The notes beneath the pieces are model-generated. The model worked only from the letters and a program-made list of their open reading frames with translations, did no database searches and was not told the origin of the DNA. This document shows, one piece after another, positions 11,012-18,962 of a DNA stretch of 64,000 nt (positions are counted from its first letter, which is position 1; every line of letters starts with the position of its first letter). The stretch covers positions 57,974 through 121,973 of the forward strand of contig NZ_JOBL01000099.1 in assembly GCF_000716335.1 (NCBI RefSeq), written 5' to 3'. A program made the translations under genes and the position numbers. This stretch comes from Streptomyces sp. NRRL S-118 (lineage in GTDB: Bacteria; Actinomycetota; Actinomycetes; Streptomycetales; Streptomycetaceae).

Positions 11012-11206
11012 GCGCGTCCGTCCCTTTTCTGGTGATCGCGGTTCGTTGTCTGCGTGGGCGTGCCGCGCGCCCGACTGACGGGCGGAGGGCAACGTGACTG
11101 CGCTGTCACAGGGGAGGCGTACACGGTGTCCGTGGACGCGGCATGTCCGTCTCGCAGGTTATCCCCGTGGGACCGAGGTCCCTAAATCACAGATCACACC
11201 CAAGCG

Positions 11207-11220
11207 GTGATACCTGTCAC
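11207..11220. promoter_or_regulatory. Candidate Crp-type operator upstream of sucCD
   Basis: GTGATACCTGTCAC is a near-perfect dyad. It fits the form GTG-N6-GNCAC reported for S. coelicolor Crp and resembles the general CRP half-site TGTGA/TCACA. It lies about 200 bases upstream of the sucC start in the only non-coding stretch that can hold the sucCD promoter. Sequence match only; no promoter could be placed with confidence. Confidence 0.35.
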
Positions 11221-11235
11221 AGACAAGGACCTCCG

Positions 11236-11268
11236 ACGGGCGGCCCCACCTGCTGTGAGACCGCCCGT
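11236..11268 (-). terminator. Possible terminator after the secreted repeat protein
   Basis: An 8-bp stem (11236-11243 with 11261-11268, ACGGGCGG and its complement) with a 17-base loop lies 36 bases beyond the stop of the minus-strand gene at 11305. The stem is short and no T-run follows, so this is a weak call. Confidence 0.3.
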
Positions 11269-11304
11269 TGCTACGGATTTCGTACGTCTTTCGTACGTAC
11301 CGGA

Positions 11305-12225
11305 TCAGCCGCCGTAGGGGAGGTAGTCCGGGGTCACCGATCCGGCCGTGCCCTGGAGCCCGGTCACGGCGTTCGCGGAGAGCGGCTGGACGTCGGCGGT
11401 CACGTGCGAGACGACGGCCTGGCCGAACGACTGCACGTCACCGGTGACGCCCTGCGCGAACGGCTGGACCTCGCCCGTCACGCCGTACGCCAGCCCCGTG
11501 GCGCTGCCCCCGACGCCCTGGGCGACGGGTTCGACCTGGTCGGCGACGGCCTGGACGACCGGCCGCACGGAGCCGGTGACGCCGTCCGCGAACGGCCGGA
11601 CCTCACCGGTCACGCCAGACGCGAGCGGCTGGACGTCCGAGACCACACCGCCCGCGAAGGGCTGCACGTCGGAGACGACGCCCTGGGCGAGGGAGCCGGC
11701 GTCGCCGACGGCCTGGCCCGCGACCGGGAGCACGCCGGCGACGGCCCGGGCGGCGACGGGCGGCAGCACGTCCTGGGCGACGCCGTCCAGGATCGGGGTG
11801 GCGGTACCGGCCGGGTCGTCCTTCAGTTCGTGGGCGAAGGAGTCCAGTGGACCGAAGAGGTAGTCGATCTCCGCGGTGGCGGTGTGCGCCGCGCCCTCGA
11901 CGGCCGGGGCGGCGACGCCCTGGACGTGCTGCACGTCGGCACGGGCGTCCTGCGCCACGTCCTGGACGGTGCCGCGGGCCGTGCTCTGCACCGGGGAGGT
12001 GGCGGCGGTCGCGGCGGACGCGTCGGAGACGACGTCCTGGCGGACGGCGCCGGCCGTGTCCTCGACCGTGCCGGCCGTGTCCTCGGCGGCGTCGACCACC
12101 TTGTCGGGCGTCGACAGCGGGACGGAGACGGACACCTCGCTCGCGTTGGCGGCCGCGGTGCCGATGGCCCACATACCGGTGGCGGTGGCGGCGACGGCTA
12201 TGGAGCGGCGGATGTTCTTGTTCAT
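11305..12225 (-). CDS. Secreted repeat protein with Sec signal peptide
   Basis: 306 residues. A Sec signal peptide is clear: MNKNIRRSI, then a hydrophobic core AVAATATGMWAIGTAAANA and probable cleavage after ANA. The mature protein lacks Cys. Residues ~45-130 are Ala/Val/Asp-rich. The C-terminal ~130 residues consist of imperfect 10-12-residue repeats built on GVxGxVQPFA (GVVSDVQPFAGG, GVVSDVQPLASG, GVTGEVRPFADG, GVTGSVRPVVQA, GVTGEVQPFAQG, GVTGDVQSFGQA). The hydrophobic spacing would suit a beta-structured or amphipathic surface layer. Similar secreted proteins occur in Streptomyces without known role. The next gene upstream (12347-13417) has a related composition, so the two may act together. 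Confidence 0.85.
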   Translation of the reverse strand: MNKNIRRSIAVAATATGMWAIGTAAANASEVSVSVPLSTPDKVVDAAEDTAGTVEDTAGAVRQDVVSDASAATAATSPVQSTARGTVQDVAQDARADVQHVQGVAAPAVEGAAHTATAEIDYLFGPLDSFAHELKDDPAGTATPILDGVAQDVLPPVAARAVAGVLPVAGQAVGDAGSLAQGVVSDVQPFAGGVVSDVQPLASGVTGEVRPFADGVTGSVRPVVQAVADQVEPVAQGVGGSATGLAYGVTGEVQPFAQGVTGDVQSFGQAVVSHVTADVQPLSANAVTGLQGTAGSVTPDYLPYGG

Positions 12226-12346
12226 GGGTGTGTCGATTCCTTCGAATTCCGTGGGCACGTGGCGCGGCCGGCGCACGTGCGTGGTGACGGCGGGCAGACC
12301 TGTCCCGCCCCCGCGCGGCAGGTCCGGGGCGAGGGGAAGGTCTGCC

Positions 12347-13417
12347 CTAACCGGGGAATTCGAGGACGTCGTGGGGCCGGTCGCGGAGGGGCGCCGCGGT
12401 CGCGGGCAGCCCGGCGCCGCGTACGGGGCCGGGGTGCGGAACCGACGCCGCCGTCACGGCGTGCTGGTCGGCCGCCCGTGGCGAACCGCCGTCGCCGGCG
12501 CAGCCGGGTGTCCGACCTCCGGCGCCGCCCCACGGGGCGGGCACCACGGGTGTGGGGGCGGAAAGCGCCGGGGCCCGCTCGCCCCGCGTACGGACGGAGC
12601 CGGAGCCACCGTCACCGGCGTACGGCCGCACCGCGGCGGCGCTCGTACGGGCCGGAGCGGACCGGTGCGCATCCGCCTGCGGGGCGGCTGCGGCCCGCGG
12701 GTCCGTGCCGGCACCTGCCGCCTCGGCCGGTGCGTCGGCACCGGCGACGGCGGACGCTCCGGGAAGCACGGGCAGCAACCCGGGGGGCGTGGGGTGCCCG
12801 GCCGGGTCCGGTACGGCTCCGGCGACTCCCTGGAGCAGACCCCCCACGACATCGCCGGCACCGGATACGACGGCACCGGTCACGGCAGCGGAGACGGTGG
12901 TGACTGTTCCGGTGACCGGCGGGAGCACCCGCCCGGCGGCCGGCCGCACGACGGACTCGGCCACCGGCCCGGTGACGGGCCCGGCGGACTGGACCGACTG
13001 AGCCGACTCGGCCGACCTGACCGGCTGGACCGGCTGGACCGGCTGGACCCACTCGGCCGACCGGGCCGACTCACGCACCGTCTGTGCGGCGTGAGCGGCG
13101 GTACCGCCGGCTGACTCGCGTGTGTCACGCGCCGCTTCGGGTGCCGTGTGCCGCGTCTCCTGGACCTGCCGGTCCTGAAGCTGCTCGCGGGTGACCGCCG
13201 GCTCGGGGCTCTCCGCCGCGTACGCCCGGCCTCCGCAGAGGAAGCCCAGCGCCAGCAGGCCGCCGAGGAACAGCGCGATGCCCAGGGCCCGCGCGGCGGC
13301 CGTGCGGTGCGCGGCCACCGGTACCAGGTGTCGCCGCGCACGCCGCCGGGCCGCTCCGCGCACCGTGCGCGGGGCGGCAGCCGGCAAGGCAGCCAATGCT
13401 GCTGCGACGGCGGTCAC
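12347..13417 (-). CDS. Signal-peptide-bearing low-complexity protein
   Basis: 356 residues from a GTG at 13417 with GGGAGG upstream. The Arg-rich N-terminus (RTVRGAARRRARRH) is followed by a hydrophobic segment GIALFLGGLLALGFLCGGRA at residues ~45-65. It ends in GRAYAAES, so either cleavage after AYA or a membrane anchor is possible. The rest is Ala/Pro/Val/Gly-rich with a WVQPVQPVQPVRSAESAQSV repeat and a block of PVTGPVAESVV-type sequence. No conserved domain is recognised. Overall composition and the 121-base gap suggest a functional pairing with the secreted repeat protein downstream. It is convergent with nothing and lies just upstream of the 3' end of the VWA gene on the same strand. 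Confidence 0.72.
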   Translation of the reverse strand: MTAVAAALAALPAAAPRTVRGAARRRARRHLVPVAAHRTAAARALGIALFLGGLLALGFLCGGRAYAAESPEPAVTREQLQDRQVQETRHTAPEAARDTRESAGGTAAHAAQTVRESARSAEWVQPVQPVQPVRSAESAQSVQSAGPVTGPVAESVVRPAAGRVLPPVTGTVTTVSAAVTGAVVSGAGDVVGGLLQGVAGAVPDPAGHPTPPGLLPVLPGASAVAGADAPAEAAGAGTDPRAAAAPQADAHRSAPARTSAAAVRPYAGDGGSGSVRTRGERAPALSAPTPVVPAPWGGAGGRTPGCAGDGGSPRAADQHAVTAASVPHPGPVRGAGLPATAAPLRDRPHDVLEFPG

Positions 13418-13514
13418 GGTGTTCGGGGCCTCCCAGGTCGCGGAGTCGTCGTTCGAATCCGCGTACGGCGCGACGATGCTTGCACGAGCCTCGGGGGGTG
13501 ACGCAAGTCCTGCG

Positions 13515-14678
13515 TTACTGATGGGTCACCATGTCCGGTATGGGCAGTGGGCGTTTCTCGATGGCGGCTGCCATGACCTCCGGGAAGTGGTCGGGCGTGC
13601 AGGCGAACGCGGGCGCGCCCAGCGCGGCGAGCGCGGCCGCGTGCTCGCGGTCGTACGCCGGCGCCCCTTCGTCGGACAGCGCGAGCAGGGCGACGAACTG
13701 CACTCCTGACGCTTTCATCGCCGCCACGCGCTTGAGCATCTCGTCGCGGATCCCGCCCTCGTAGAGGTCGCTGATCAGGACGACGACGGTGTCGGCGGGG
13801 CGGGTGATCCGCGACTGGCAGTAGGCCAGCGCCCTGTTGATGTCGGTGCCGCCGCCGAGCTGGGTGCCGAAGAGGACGTCGACCGGGTCGTCGAGTTGGT
13901 CGGTGAGGTCGACGACGGCGGTGTCGAAGACGACGAGCCGCGTCGCGATCGACCGCATGGACGCCAGCACCGCGCCGAACACCGAGGCGTACACGACCGA
14001 CGCCGCCATCGAACCGGACTGGTCGATGCACAGGACGACGTCCTTCGTCACGGACTGCGAGGCCCGTCCGTATCCGACCAGCCGCTCCGGCACCACGGTG
14101 CCGTACTCCGGGAGGTAGTTGCTCAGGTTCGCCCGGATCGTACGGTTCCAATCGATGTCCCGGTGGCGCGGCCGGCTGACGCGCGCGCTGCGGTCCAGCG
14201 CGCCGGTCAGCGTGGCGCGGGTCCGGGTGGCGAGCCGCTTCTCCAGGTCCTCGACGACCTTGCGGACGACGGCACGGGCCGTCTCCTTCGTCGTCTCGGG
14301 CATCGCCTTGGTGAGCGACAGCAGCGTGCCGACGAGGTGGACGTCGGCCTCGACGGCTTCCAGCATCTCCGGTTCCAGCAGCAGGGCGGACAAGCCGAGC
14401 CGGTCGATCGCGTCACGCTGCATGACCTGGACGACGGAGCTCGGGAAGTACGTGCGGATGTCACCGAGCCAGCGCGCGACGGACGGTGCCGACGCACCGA
14501 GTCCCGCCGAACGGTCCCGTCCGGCGCGGTCCTGGCCGCCGCCCTCGCCGTACAGGGCGCCCAGCGCGCCGTCCATGGCGGCGTCCGTCCCGGTGAGCGT
14601 GCGGCCGGTGCCGTCGGCCGCTCCGCCGCCGAGCACCAGCCGCCAGCGCCGCAGCCGCTCGTCCTCACGGTCGCTCAT
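13515..14678 (-). CDS. VWA domain protein, YehP-like, partner of a MoxR AAA ATPase
   Basis: 387 residues. The C-terminal half is a von Willebrand A domain with a complete MIDAS: DQSGSM in VVLCIDQSGSMAASVVYAS, the Thr in GGGTDINRAL and the Asp in VVVLISDLYEGG. The N-terminal half is helical and family-specific (RWLGDIRTYFPSSVVQVMQ, DWNRTIRANLSNYLPEYGT). Its ATG overlaps the stop of the DUF5682 gene (ATGA, 14675-14678), so translation is coupled. The order AAA ATPase, DUF5682, VWA corresponds to E. coli yehL-yehM-yehP. Proteins of this kind are thought to present substrates to MoxR ATPases; no substrate is known here. The frame stays open to 16424 but that stretch is antisense-like GC-frame noise. 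Confidence 0.93.
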   Translation of the reverse strand: MSDREDERLRRWRLVLGGGAADGTGRTLTGTDAAMDGALGALYGEGGGQDRAGRDRSAGLGASAPSVARWLGDIRTYFPSSVVQVMQRDAIDRLGLSALLLEPEMLEAVEADVHLVGTLLSLTKAMPETTKETARAVVRKVVEDLEKRLATRTRATLTGALDRSARVSRPRHRDIDWNRTIRANLSNYLPEYGTVVPERLVGYGRASQSVTKDVVLCIDQSGSMAASVVYASVFGAVLASMRSIATRLVVFDTAVVDLTDQLDDPVDVLFGTQLGGGTDINRALAYCQSRITRPADTVVVLISDLYEGGIRDEMLKRVAAMKASGVQFVALLALSDEGAPAYDREHAAALAALGAPAFACTPDHFPEVMAAAIEKRPLPIPDMVTHQ

Positions 14679-17110
14679 CGTCCCGCCCCCACCCGCTCGT
14701 CGTTCTCCACGCCGTCCCCGCCATTCCCGGCGTCCCCGCCGTTCGCGCCATCTCCGCCGTCCCCGGCTTCCGGGTCGCCCGTGCCGAGCAGCAGCCGTAC
14801 GAGCGGCACCACCGCGTCCGCCCGCGCCTCGTCCAGCCCCGGGCCGAATCCGGGCGCGCCCGGCTGGACGGTGCCTCCCCCCGTCGGGGCACCGGCCGCC
14901 GGGCCGCGCCGCACCAGCTCGCCCAGGGTGCGCCGGACTCCCGGTTCGTACGTCCCGAACGTCCGTCGCAGCAGCGGCAGGACGTCGGTGAACGCGTCCG
15001 CCGGGACTCCGGTCAGCCAGGCGTCGACCAGGCCGAGCAGCCGCTCGTCGTGGACGAGAAGCATGCCGCCGCCGGAAGAGCCGGAGGCGCCCGGGCCGCC
15101 GCCGACGAACCCTTCGATCCAGGCGGCCGCCTCGCCCGGCGGCGTCCCGGGCGAGAGGGCGAGCCCCATCAGCCGGGCGGCCTCGTCCTCGGCGAGCCGC
15201 CCGTCGTCCAGCAGCAGGCGGGCGGCCCGCCCGCGGATCACACCCGGGACGCTGTCCCGGCCGGTGAGCGCGCGCAGGACGGCGCTCCAGCGGGCGGTCA
15301 CCTCGTCGCCGTCCGGGAGGAGCCGGATCGCGGTGTGGACGCCGTCGAGGTGACCGCGCATCCCGGCGGCGCCGTCCGCGTCGAGGCCGGTGCACGCGGG
15401 CGGCAGGCCGACGCATATGCGCAGGGCGAGCCCGGTGGCGACCCCGGCGAGCGCGGCCGTGTCGGTGGACCGCACGTCGCCGTACCGCAGGGAGCGGGCC
15501 AGCGCGGGCAGCGCCTGGGCGAGGTGACGCACGTCCGCGTCGAGCGCGGCCCGGTCGGCGAGGGCCCGCATCACCACGGGCAGCGCGTCGGGCAGCGCGG
15601 CCAGCAGGCACCGCTCGGCGAGGGCGGTGACCTCCGCGAGGGCGGTCGCCGACACCGCCTCGGTCTCCGCCTTGGCGGTGGCGGCGGCGAGGACCGTGGT
15701 GCCCCACACGCCGGCCTCGGCGACCCGCACGTGCAGCTCCGGCTGCCAGCGCAGCCGCCAGCTCTCCCGGAACGTGCCCGTGCTGCCGCGGCCGGTCACC
15801 GGCTCGCCCCAGGCGACACCCAGCAGCCGGAGCCGGTGCAGCAGCCGGCTGCGCTCCGCGTCCGTCTCCTTGCGCAGGTCGAGGTCGAGTTCCCGCTCCA
15901 GCGCCTCCGGCCTGAGGCGCAGCGTGCGCTGGAGCCGGGTCAGGTCGCGCTGCAGGGGCACGGCGGGCGCGGTGTCCGGCACCTCGCCGAGCGCGTCGCC
16001 GACGATCAGGCGGTCCCTGATGAGGTCGAGCGGCACCTCGGAGCCGTCGCACATCACCGCCCGCACGGCGTCCATCGTCTCGGTGAGCCCGGCGACCGGA
16101 CGGCCGCGCAGCGCGGCGAGCGTCCCGGCGAGCCGTACGGCCTCGATGACATGGGCGGAGGAGACGATCCGGTCCTCCTCGCGCAGCAGGCCGGCGATCC
16201 TCGTCAGCCAGCGCTCGACGGGCCGGTCCGGCGCGCTGAACAGGTGCCCGTACCAGCCGGGTGAGTCGATGCCCGCGCCGTACCCGCTGTGGCGTGCGAG
16301 CCGCCTGTGCGTCCAGGGCACCCAGGTGATCTCGGTCTTCACCTTGGGCAGGCCCTTCAGGAGGGCCCGGTCCGCGGTGGCGGTGGTCCTCGCGGCCAGC
16401 GCGGGCACGTGCCAGGCGCCGCACACCACGGCCACGCCGTCGCCGTACGTCTTGCGGGCGGCGCGCAGCTGGAGCCGCATGTACGCCTCGCGGATCAGGT
16501 CGCGGGGATGGCCGCCGTGCCCGTACGCCTCGCGCAGCGCCGTCATGGCCTCGGCGAGGCCGGTGAACACCGCGACGGGGTCACCGTCCCGGCCGCCGTC
16601 CGGGGGGCCGTGGCGTGCGGAGACCGGGCCGCGGTGCTCGACGACGTCCTCCCACCAGCGCTCCGGGTCGTCGTACCCGGCGGTCTCGGCGAGCACCGCC
16701 AGGGGGTCGACCCGTACGCCGTCGGCCTCCTCCTCGTCGCCGTCCCCCCAGGTGGGGTCGGCCGCCATGGCCAGCGAGTGCGTGGCGGGCAGGTCGATGA
16801 AGCGGACGGGCACGCCGTGGTCGAGCGCCCAGCGGACGGCGACCCACTCCGGCGAGAAGTCGGCCAGGGGCCAGAAAGCCGCCCGGCCGGGGTCGTCCAC
16901 GGCGTGTGCGAGCAGGGCGACGGGCGGCCGCATGTGCTCGTCAGCGGCGAGCGGGAGCAGCGCGTCGCCCTCGGGCGGGCCTTCGACCAGTACGGCCGGG
17001 GGCTTCGCCGCGTCCAGCGCGGCCTTGACCGCGCGGGCCGATCCCGGCCCGTGGTGCCGCACGCCGAGCAGCAGTGCTTCCCCGGCGGGCGTCCGTCCCG
17101 CCCGCGTCAC
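14675..17110 (-). CDS. DUF5682 family protein (YehM-like)
   Basis: 811 residues from a GTG at 17110 that overlaps the ATPase stop by four bases (GTGA). The N-terminus reads LLLGVRHHGPGSARAVKAAL and ILVEGPPEGD-like VLVEGPPEGDALLPLA, typical of DUF5682 and reminiscent of the TraB/ChaN-like fold of Glu/His-containing enzymes. Further on come FIDLPATH, YMRLQLRAARKTYGDGVAVV and CGAWHVPAL. The middle and C-terminal thirds are helical repeats, ending in a Gly/Asn/Asp-rich tail. Whether it is an enzyme is not known. It is the middle gene of the coupled AAA-DUF5682-VWA operon, and this gene order argues for a three-protein complex. Confidence 0.9.
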   Translation of the reverse strand: MTRAGRTPAGEALLLGVRHHGPGSARAVKAALDAAKPPAVLVEGPPEGDALLPLAADEHMRPPVALLAHAVDDPGRAAFWPLADFSPEWVAVRWALDHGVPVRFIDLPATHSLAMAADPTWGDGDEEEADGVRVDPLAVLAETAGYDDPERWWEDVVEHRGPVSARHGPPDGGRDGDPVAVFTGLAEAMTALREAYGHGGHPRDLIREAYMRLQLRAARKTYGDGVAVVCGAWHVPALAARTTATADRALLKGLPKVKTEITWVPWTHRRLARHSGYGAGIDSPGWYGHLFSAPDRPVERWLTRIAGLLREEDRIVSSAHVIEAVRLAGTLAALRGRPVAGLTETMDAVRAVMCDGSEVPLDLIRDRLIVGDALGEVPDTAPAVPLQRDLTRLQRTLRLRPEALERELDLDLRKETDAERSRLLHRLRLLGVAWGEPVTGRGSTGTFRESWRLRWQPELHVRVAEAGVWGTTVLAAATAKAETEAVSATALAEVTALAERCLLAALPDALPVVMRALADRAALDADVRHLAQALPALARSLRYGDVRSTDTAALAGVATGLALRICVGLPPACTGLDADGAAGMRGHLDGVHTAIRLLPDGDEVTARWSAVLRALTGRDSVPGVIRGRAARLLLDDGRLAEDEAARLMGLALSPGTPPGEAAAWIEGFVGGGPGASGSSGGGMLLVHDERLLGLVDAWLTGVPADAFTDVLPLLRRTFGTYEPGVRRTLGELVRRGPAAGAPTGGGTVQPGAPGFGPGLDEARADAVVPLVRLLLGTGDPEAGDGGDGANGGDAGNGGDGVENDERVGAGR

Positions 17111-18297
17111 GCCGAGACCTCCCTGCACGCGCGGTAGAAGTCCTTCCATCCGTCCCGCTCGCGGACGACCGTCTCCAGGTACTCCTGCCAGATGACGTGG
17201 TCCGCCGCCGGGTCGCGGACGACGGCGCCGAGGATCCCGGCGGCCACGTCGCCGGGGCGCAGCACGCCGTCGCCGAAGTGGGCCGCGAGTGCGAGGCCGT
17301 TGGTGACGACGGAGATGGCCTCGGCCGTGGACAGTGTCCCGGAAGGGGACTTGAGCTTGGTGCGGCCGTCGGCGGTGACGCCGTCGCGCAGCTCGCGGAA
17401 GACGGTGACGACCCGCCGGATCTCGTCGATACCCTCCGGTGCGGCGGGCAGGTCGAGGGAGCGGCCCATCTGGTCGACGCGCCGCGAGACGATGTCGACC
17501 TCGGCCTCGGGGGTCGCGGGCAGCGGCAGGACGACGGTGTTGAAGCGGCGGCGCAGGGCGCTGGACAGGTCGTTGACGCCGCGGTCGCGGTCGTTCGCCG
17601 TGGCGATCAGGTTGAAGCCCCGTACCGCCTGGACCTCCTGTCCCAGTTCCGGGATGGGCAGCGTCTTCTCGGACAGGATCGTGATGAGCGTGTCCTGCAC
17701 GTCGGCGGGGATGCGGGTGAGCTCCTCCACGCGGGCGGTCATGCCGTCGGCCATGGCGCGCATCACCGGGCTGGGCACCAGCGCGTCGCGGCTCGGACCG
17801 TGGGCGAGCAGCCGGGCGTAGTTCCACCCGTAGCGGATGGCTTCCTCGGGGGTGCCGGCGGTGCCCTGCACGAGCAGGGTGGAGTCCCCGCTGACGGCCG
17901 CGGCGAGGTGCTCGGAGACCCAGGTCTTCGCGGTGCCGGGCACGCCGAGGAGGAGCAGGGCGCGGTCGGTGGCGAGGGTGGTGACGGCGACTTCGACGAT
18001 GCGGCGCGGTCCCACGTACTTCGGTGTGATGACGGTGCCGTCGGGCAGGGTGCCGCCGAGCAGATAGGTGGCGACGGCCCAGGGCGAGAGCCGCCAGCGG
18101 GCCGGGCGGGGCCGGTCGTCCGCCGCTGCGAGCGCCGCGAGTTCGTCCGCGAACGCGTCCTCTGCGTGCGGCCGCAGGGCCTCGCCACCGGTCTCCCCGA
18201 GCTGGCCCGTGCGGCTCCCCCCGCTGGTGGCCGCGGCGCCGTGGGCGCCCTGCGCCGGGGTGTTCGCGATGGCTTCGGTCGTTTCGGGCACGGTCAT
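17107..18297 (-). CDS. MoxR-type AAA+ ATPase, YehL subfamily
   Basis: 396 residues; ATG with GGAGGGGG five bases upstream. After a ~60-residue variable N-terminus comes the AAA+ core. Walker A is LLLLGVPGTAKTWVSEHLA. The Walker B segment is atypical, as in YehL-like proteins (RVEELTRIPADVQDTLITIL, without the usual LLDE). Sensor 1 is FNLIATANDRDRG and the Arg-finger region LSSALRRRFNTVVLPLP. The C-terminal lid ends in QEYLETVVRERDGWKDFYRA. It heads the operon with DUF5682 and VWA genes. MoxR ATPases act as chaperone-like machines, often with VWA partners that bind Mg2+ through a MIDAS. Confidence 0.93.
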   Translation of the reverse strand: MTVPETTEAIANTPAQGAHGAAATSGGSRTGQLGETGGEALRPHAEDAFADELAALAAADDRPRPARWRLSPWAVATYLLGGTLPDGTVITPKYVGPRRIVEVAVTTLATDRALLLLGVPGTAKTWVSEHLAAAVSGDSTLLVQGTAGTPEEAIRYGWNYARLLAHGPSRDALVPSPVMRAMADGMTARVEELTRIPADVQDTLITILSEKTLPIPELGQEVQAVRGFNLIATANDRDRGVNDLSSALRRRFNTVVLPLPATPEAEVDIVSRRVDQMGRSLDLPAAPEGIDEIRRVVTVFRELRDGVTADGRTKLKSPSGTLSTAEAISVVTNGLALAAHFGDGVLRPGDVAAGILGAVVRDPAADHVIWQEYLETVVRERDGWKDFYRACREVSA

Positions 18298-18408
18298 GGA
18301 TCCCCCTCCGGATCGTGTGCGACCGGGTGTGGGATCCACCGTGCACCATGCCACTGACAATCGACCGTTTCCGCAGGTGGAGGGCGGAAACGGCCGATCG
18401 GGGGAGCG

Positions 18409-18831
18409 TCAGCCGGCCATCGGTGAGAGCGCGTTGCAGCCGGCCGCCGCGGCGACGCCCTTGCCCGACTTCTCGTCGAGGACCTTGCCCTTGTGCGTGA
18501 TCTTGCAGGAGACCTCGGAGCCGTTGACGTCGACGGCCACCGGCATGACGAGCGGGGCCTCGATACCGCGCAGCTTCACCGTCTTCTTCCACGGCAGCGC
18601 CGGCTTCTGCACCGATTCCAGCTTCGGGTTGGTGGCGTCACCGCCGCCGGCGTTGTACTCGATGGAGTCGATGCCCTTGCCGTCGACCTCGTACGTGACC
18701 TCGTACTCCTCGTTCACGGCCTTGTCGACCTGCTTCGTCGCCTCGTCGGCGACACCGGAGCAGGCGCCGAGAGCGAGCGCGAGCCCGCCGGCGATGACCG
18801 TCGAGACGACGGAGCGGCTGATGCGGTTCAT
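18409..18831 (-). CDS. Lipoprotein, MmpS-like
   Basis: 140 residues. The signal peptide MNRISRSVVSTVIAGGLALA ends in a lipobox LGAC, so Cys is the lipidated residue and the protein is membrane-anchored outside the cell. The mature domain YEVTYEVDGKGIDSIEYNAG with a later WKKTVKLRGIEAPLVMPVA resembles the MmpS/transport-accessory fold, where an EYxxGGG-N pattern is usual. Two further Cys (EVSCKITHKG, AAAGCNAL) probably form a disulfide. No MmpL partner is nearby, so it is likely stand-alone, as many Streptomyces members are. It is divergent from the SWIM gene and lies on the same strand as the MoxR operon, upstream of it. Confidence 0.82.
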   Translation of the reverse strand: MNRISRSVVSTVIAGGLALALGACSGVADEATKQVDKAVNEEYEVTYEVDGKGIDSIEYNAGGGDATNPKLESVQKPALPWKKTVKLRGIEAPLVMPVAVDVNGSEVSCKITHKGKVLDEKSGKGVAAAAGCNALSPMAG

Positions 18832-18962
18832 GGGTACCCCCCGGGGCGAGTTGACTGACATGCGCAGGCAACAGTAAAAGGGGGGCAAAGTCAACTGGCT
18901 TATGGCGCAACGACATTGCAGGTCAGGGCCGATTGTCAGTGGTGGGTCCTACCGTCGTGAGC

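Noticed and set aside
13515..16424. VWA frame extended to 969 codons
   Set aside because: Everything before MSDREDERLRRWRLVL is off-frame DUF5682 sequence.
14675..18592. DUF5682 frame extended over the whole ATPase gene
   Set aside because: Upstream part is an off-frame reading of the ATPase. The GTG at 17110 overlapping the ATPase stop is the natural start.
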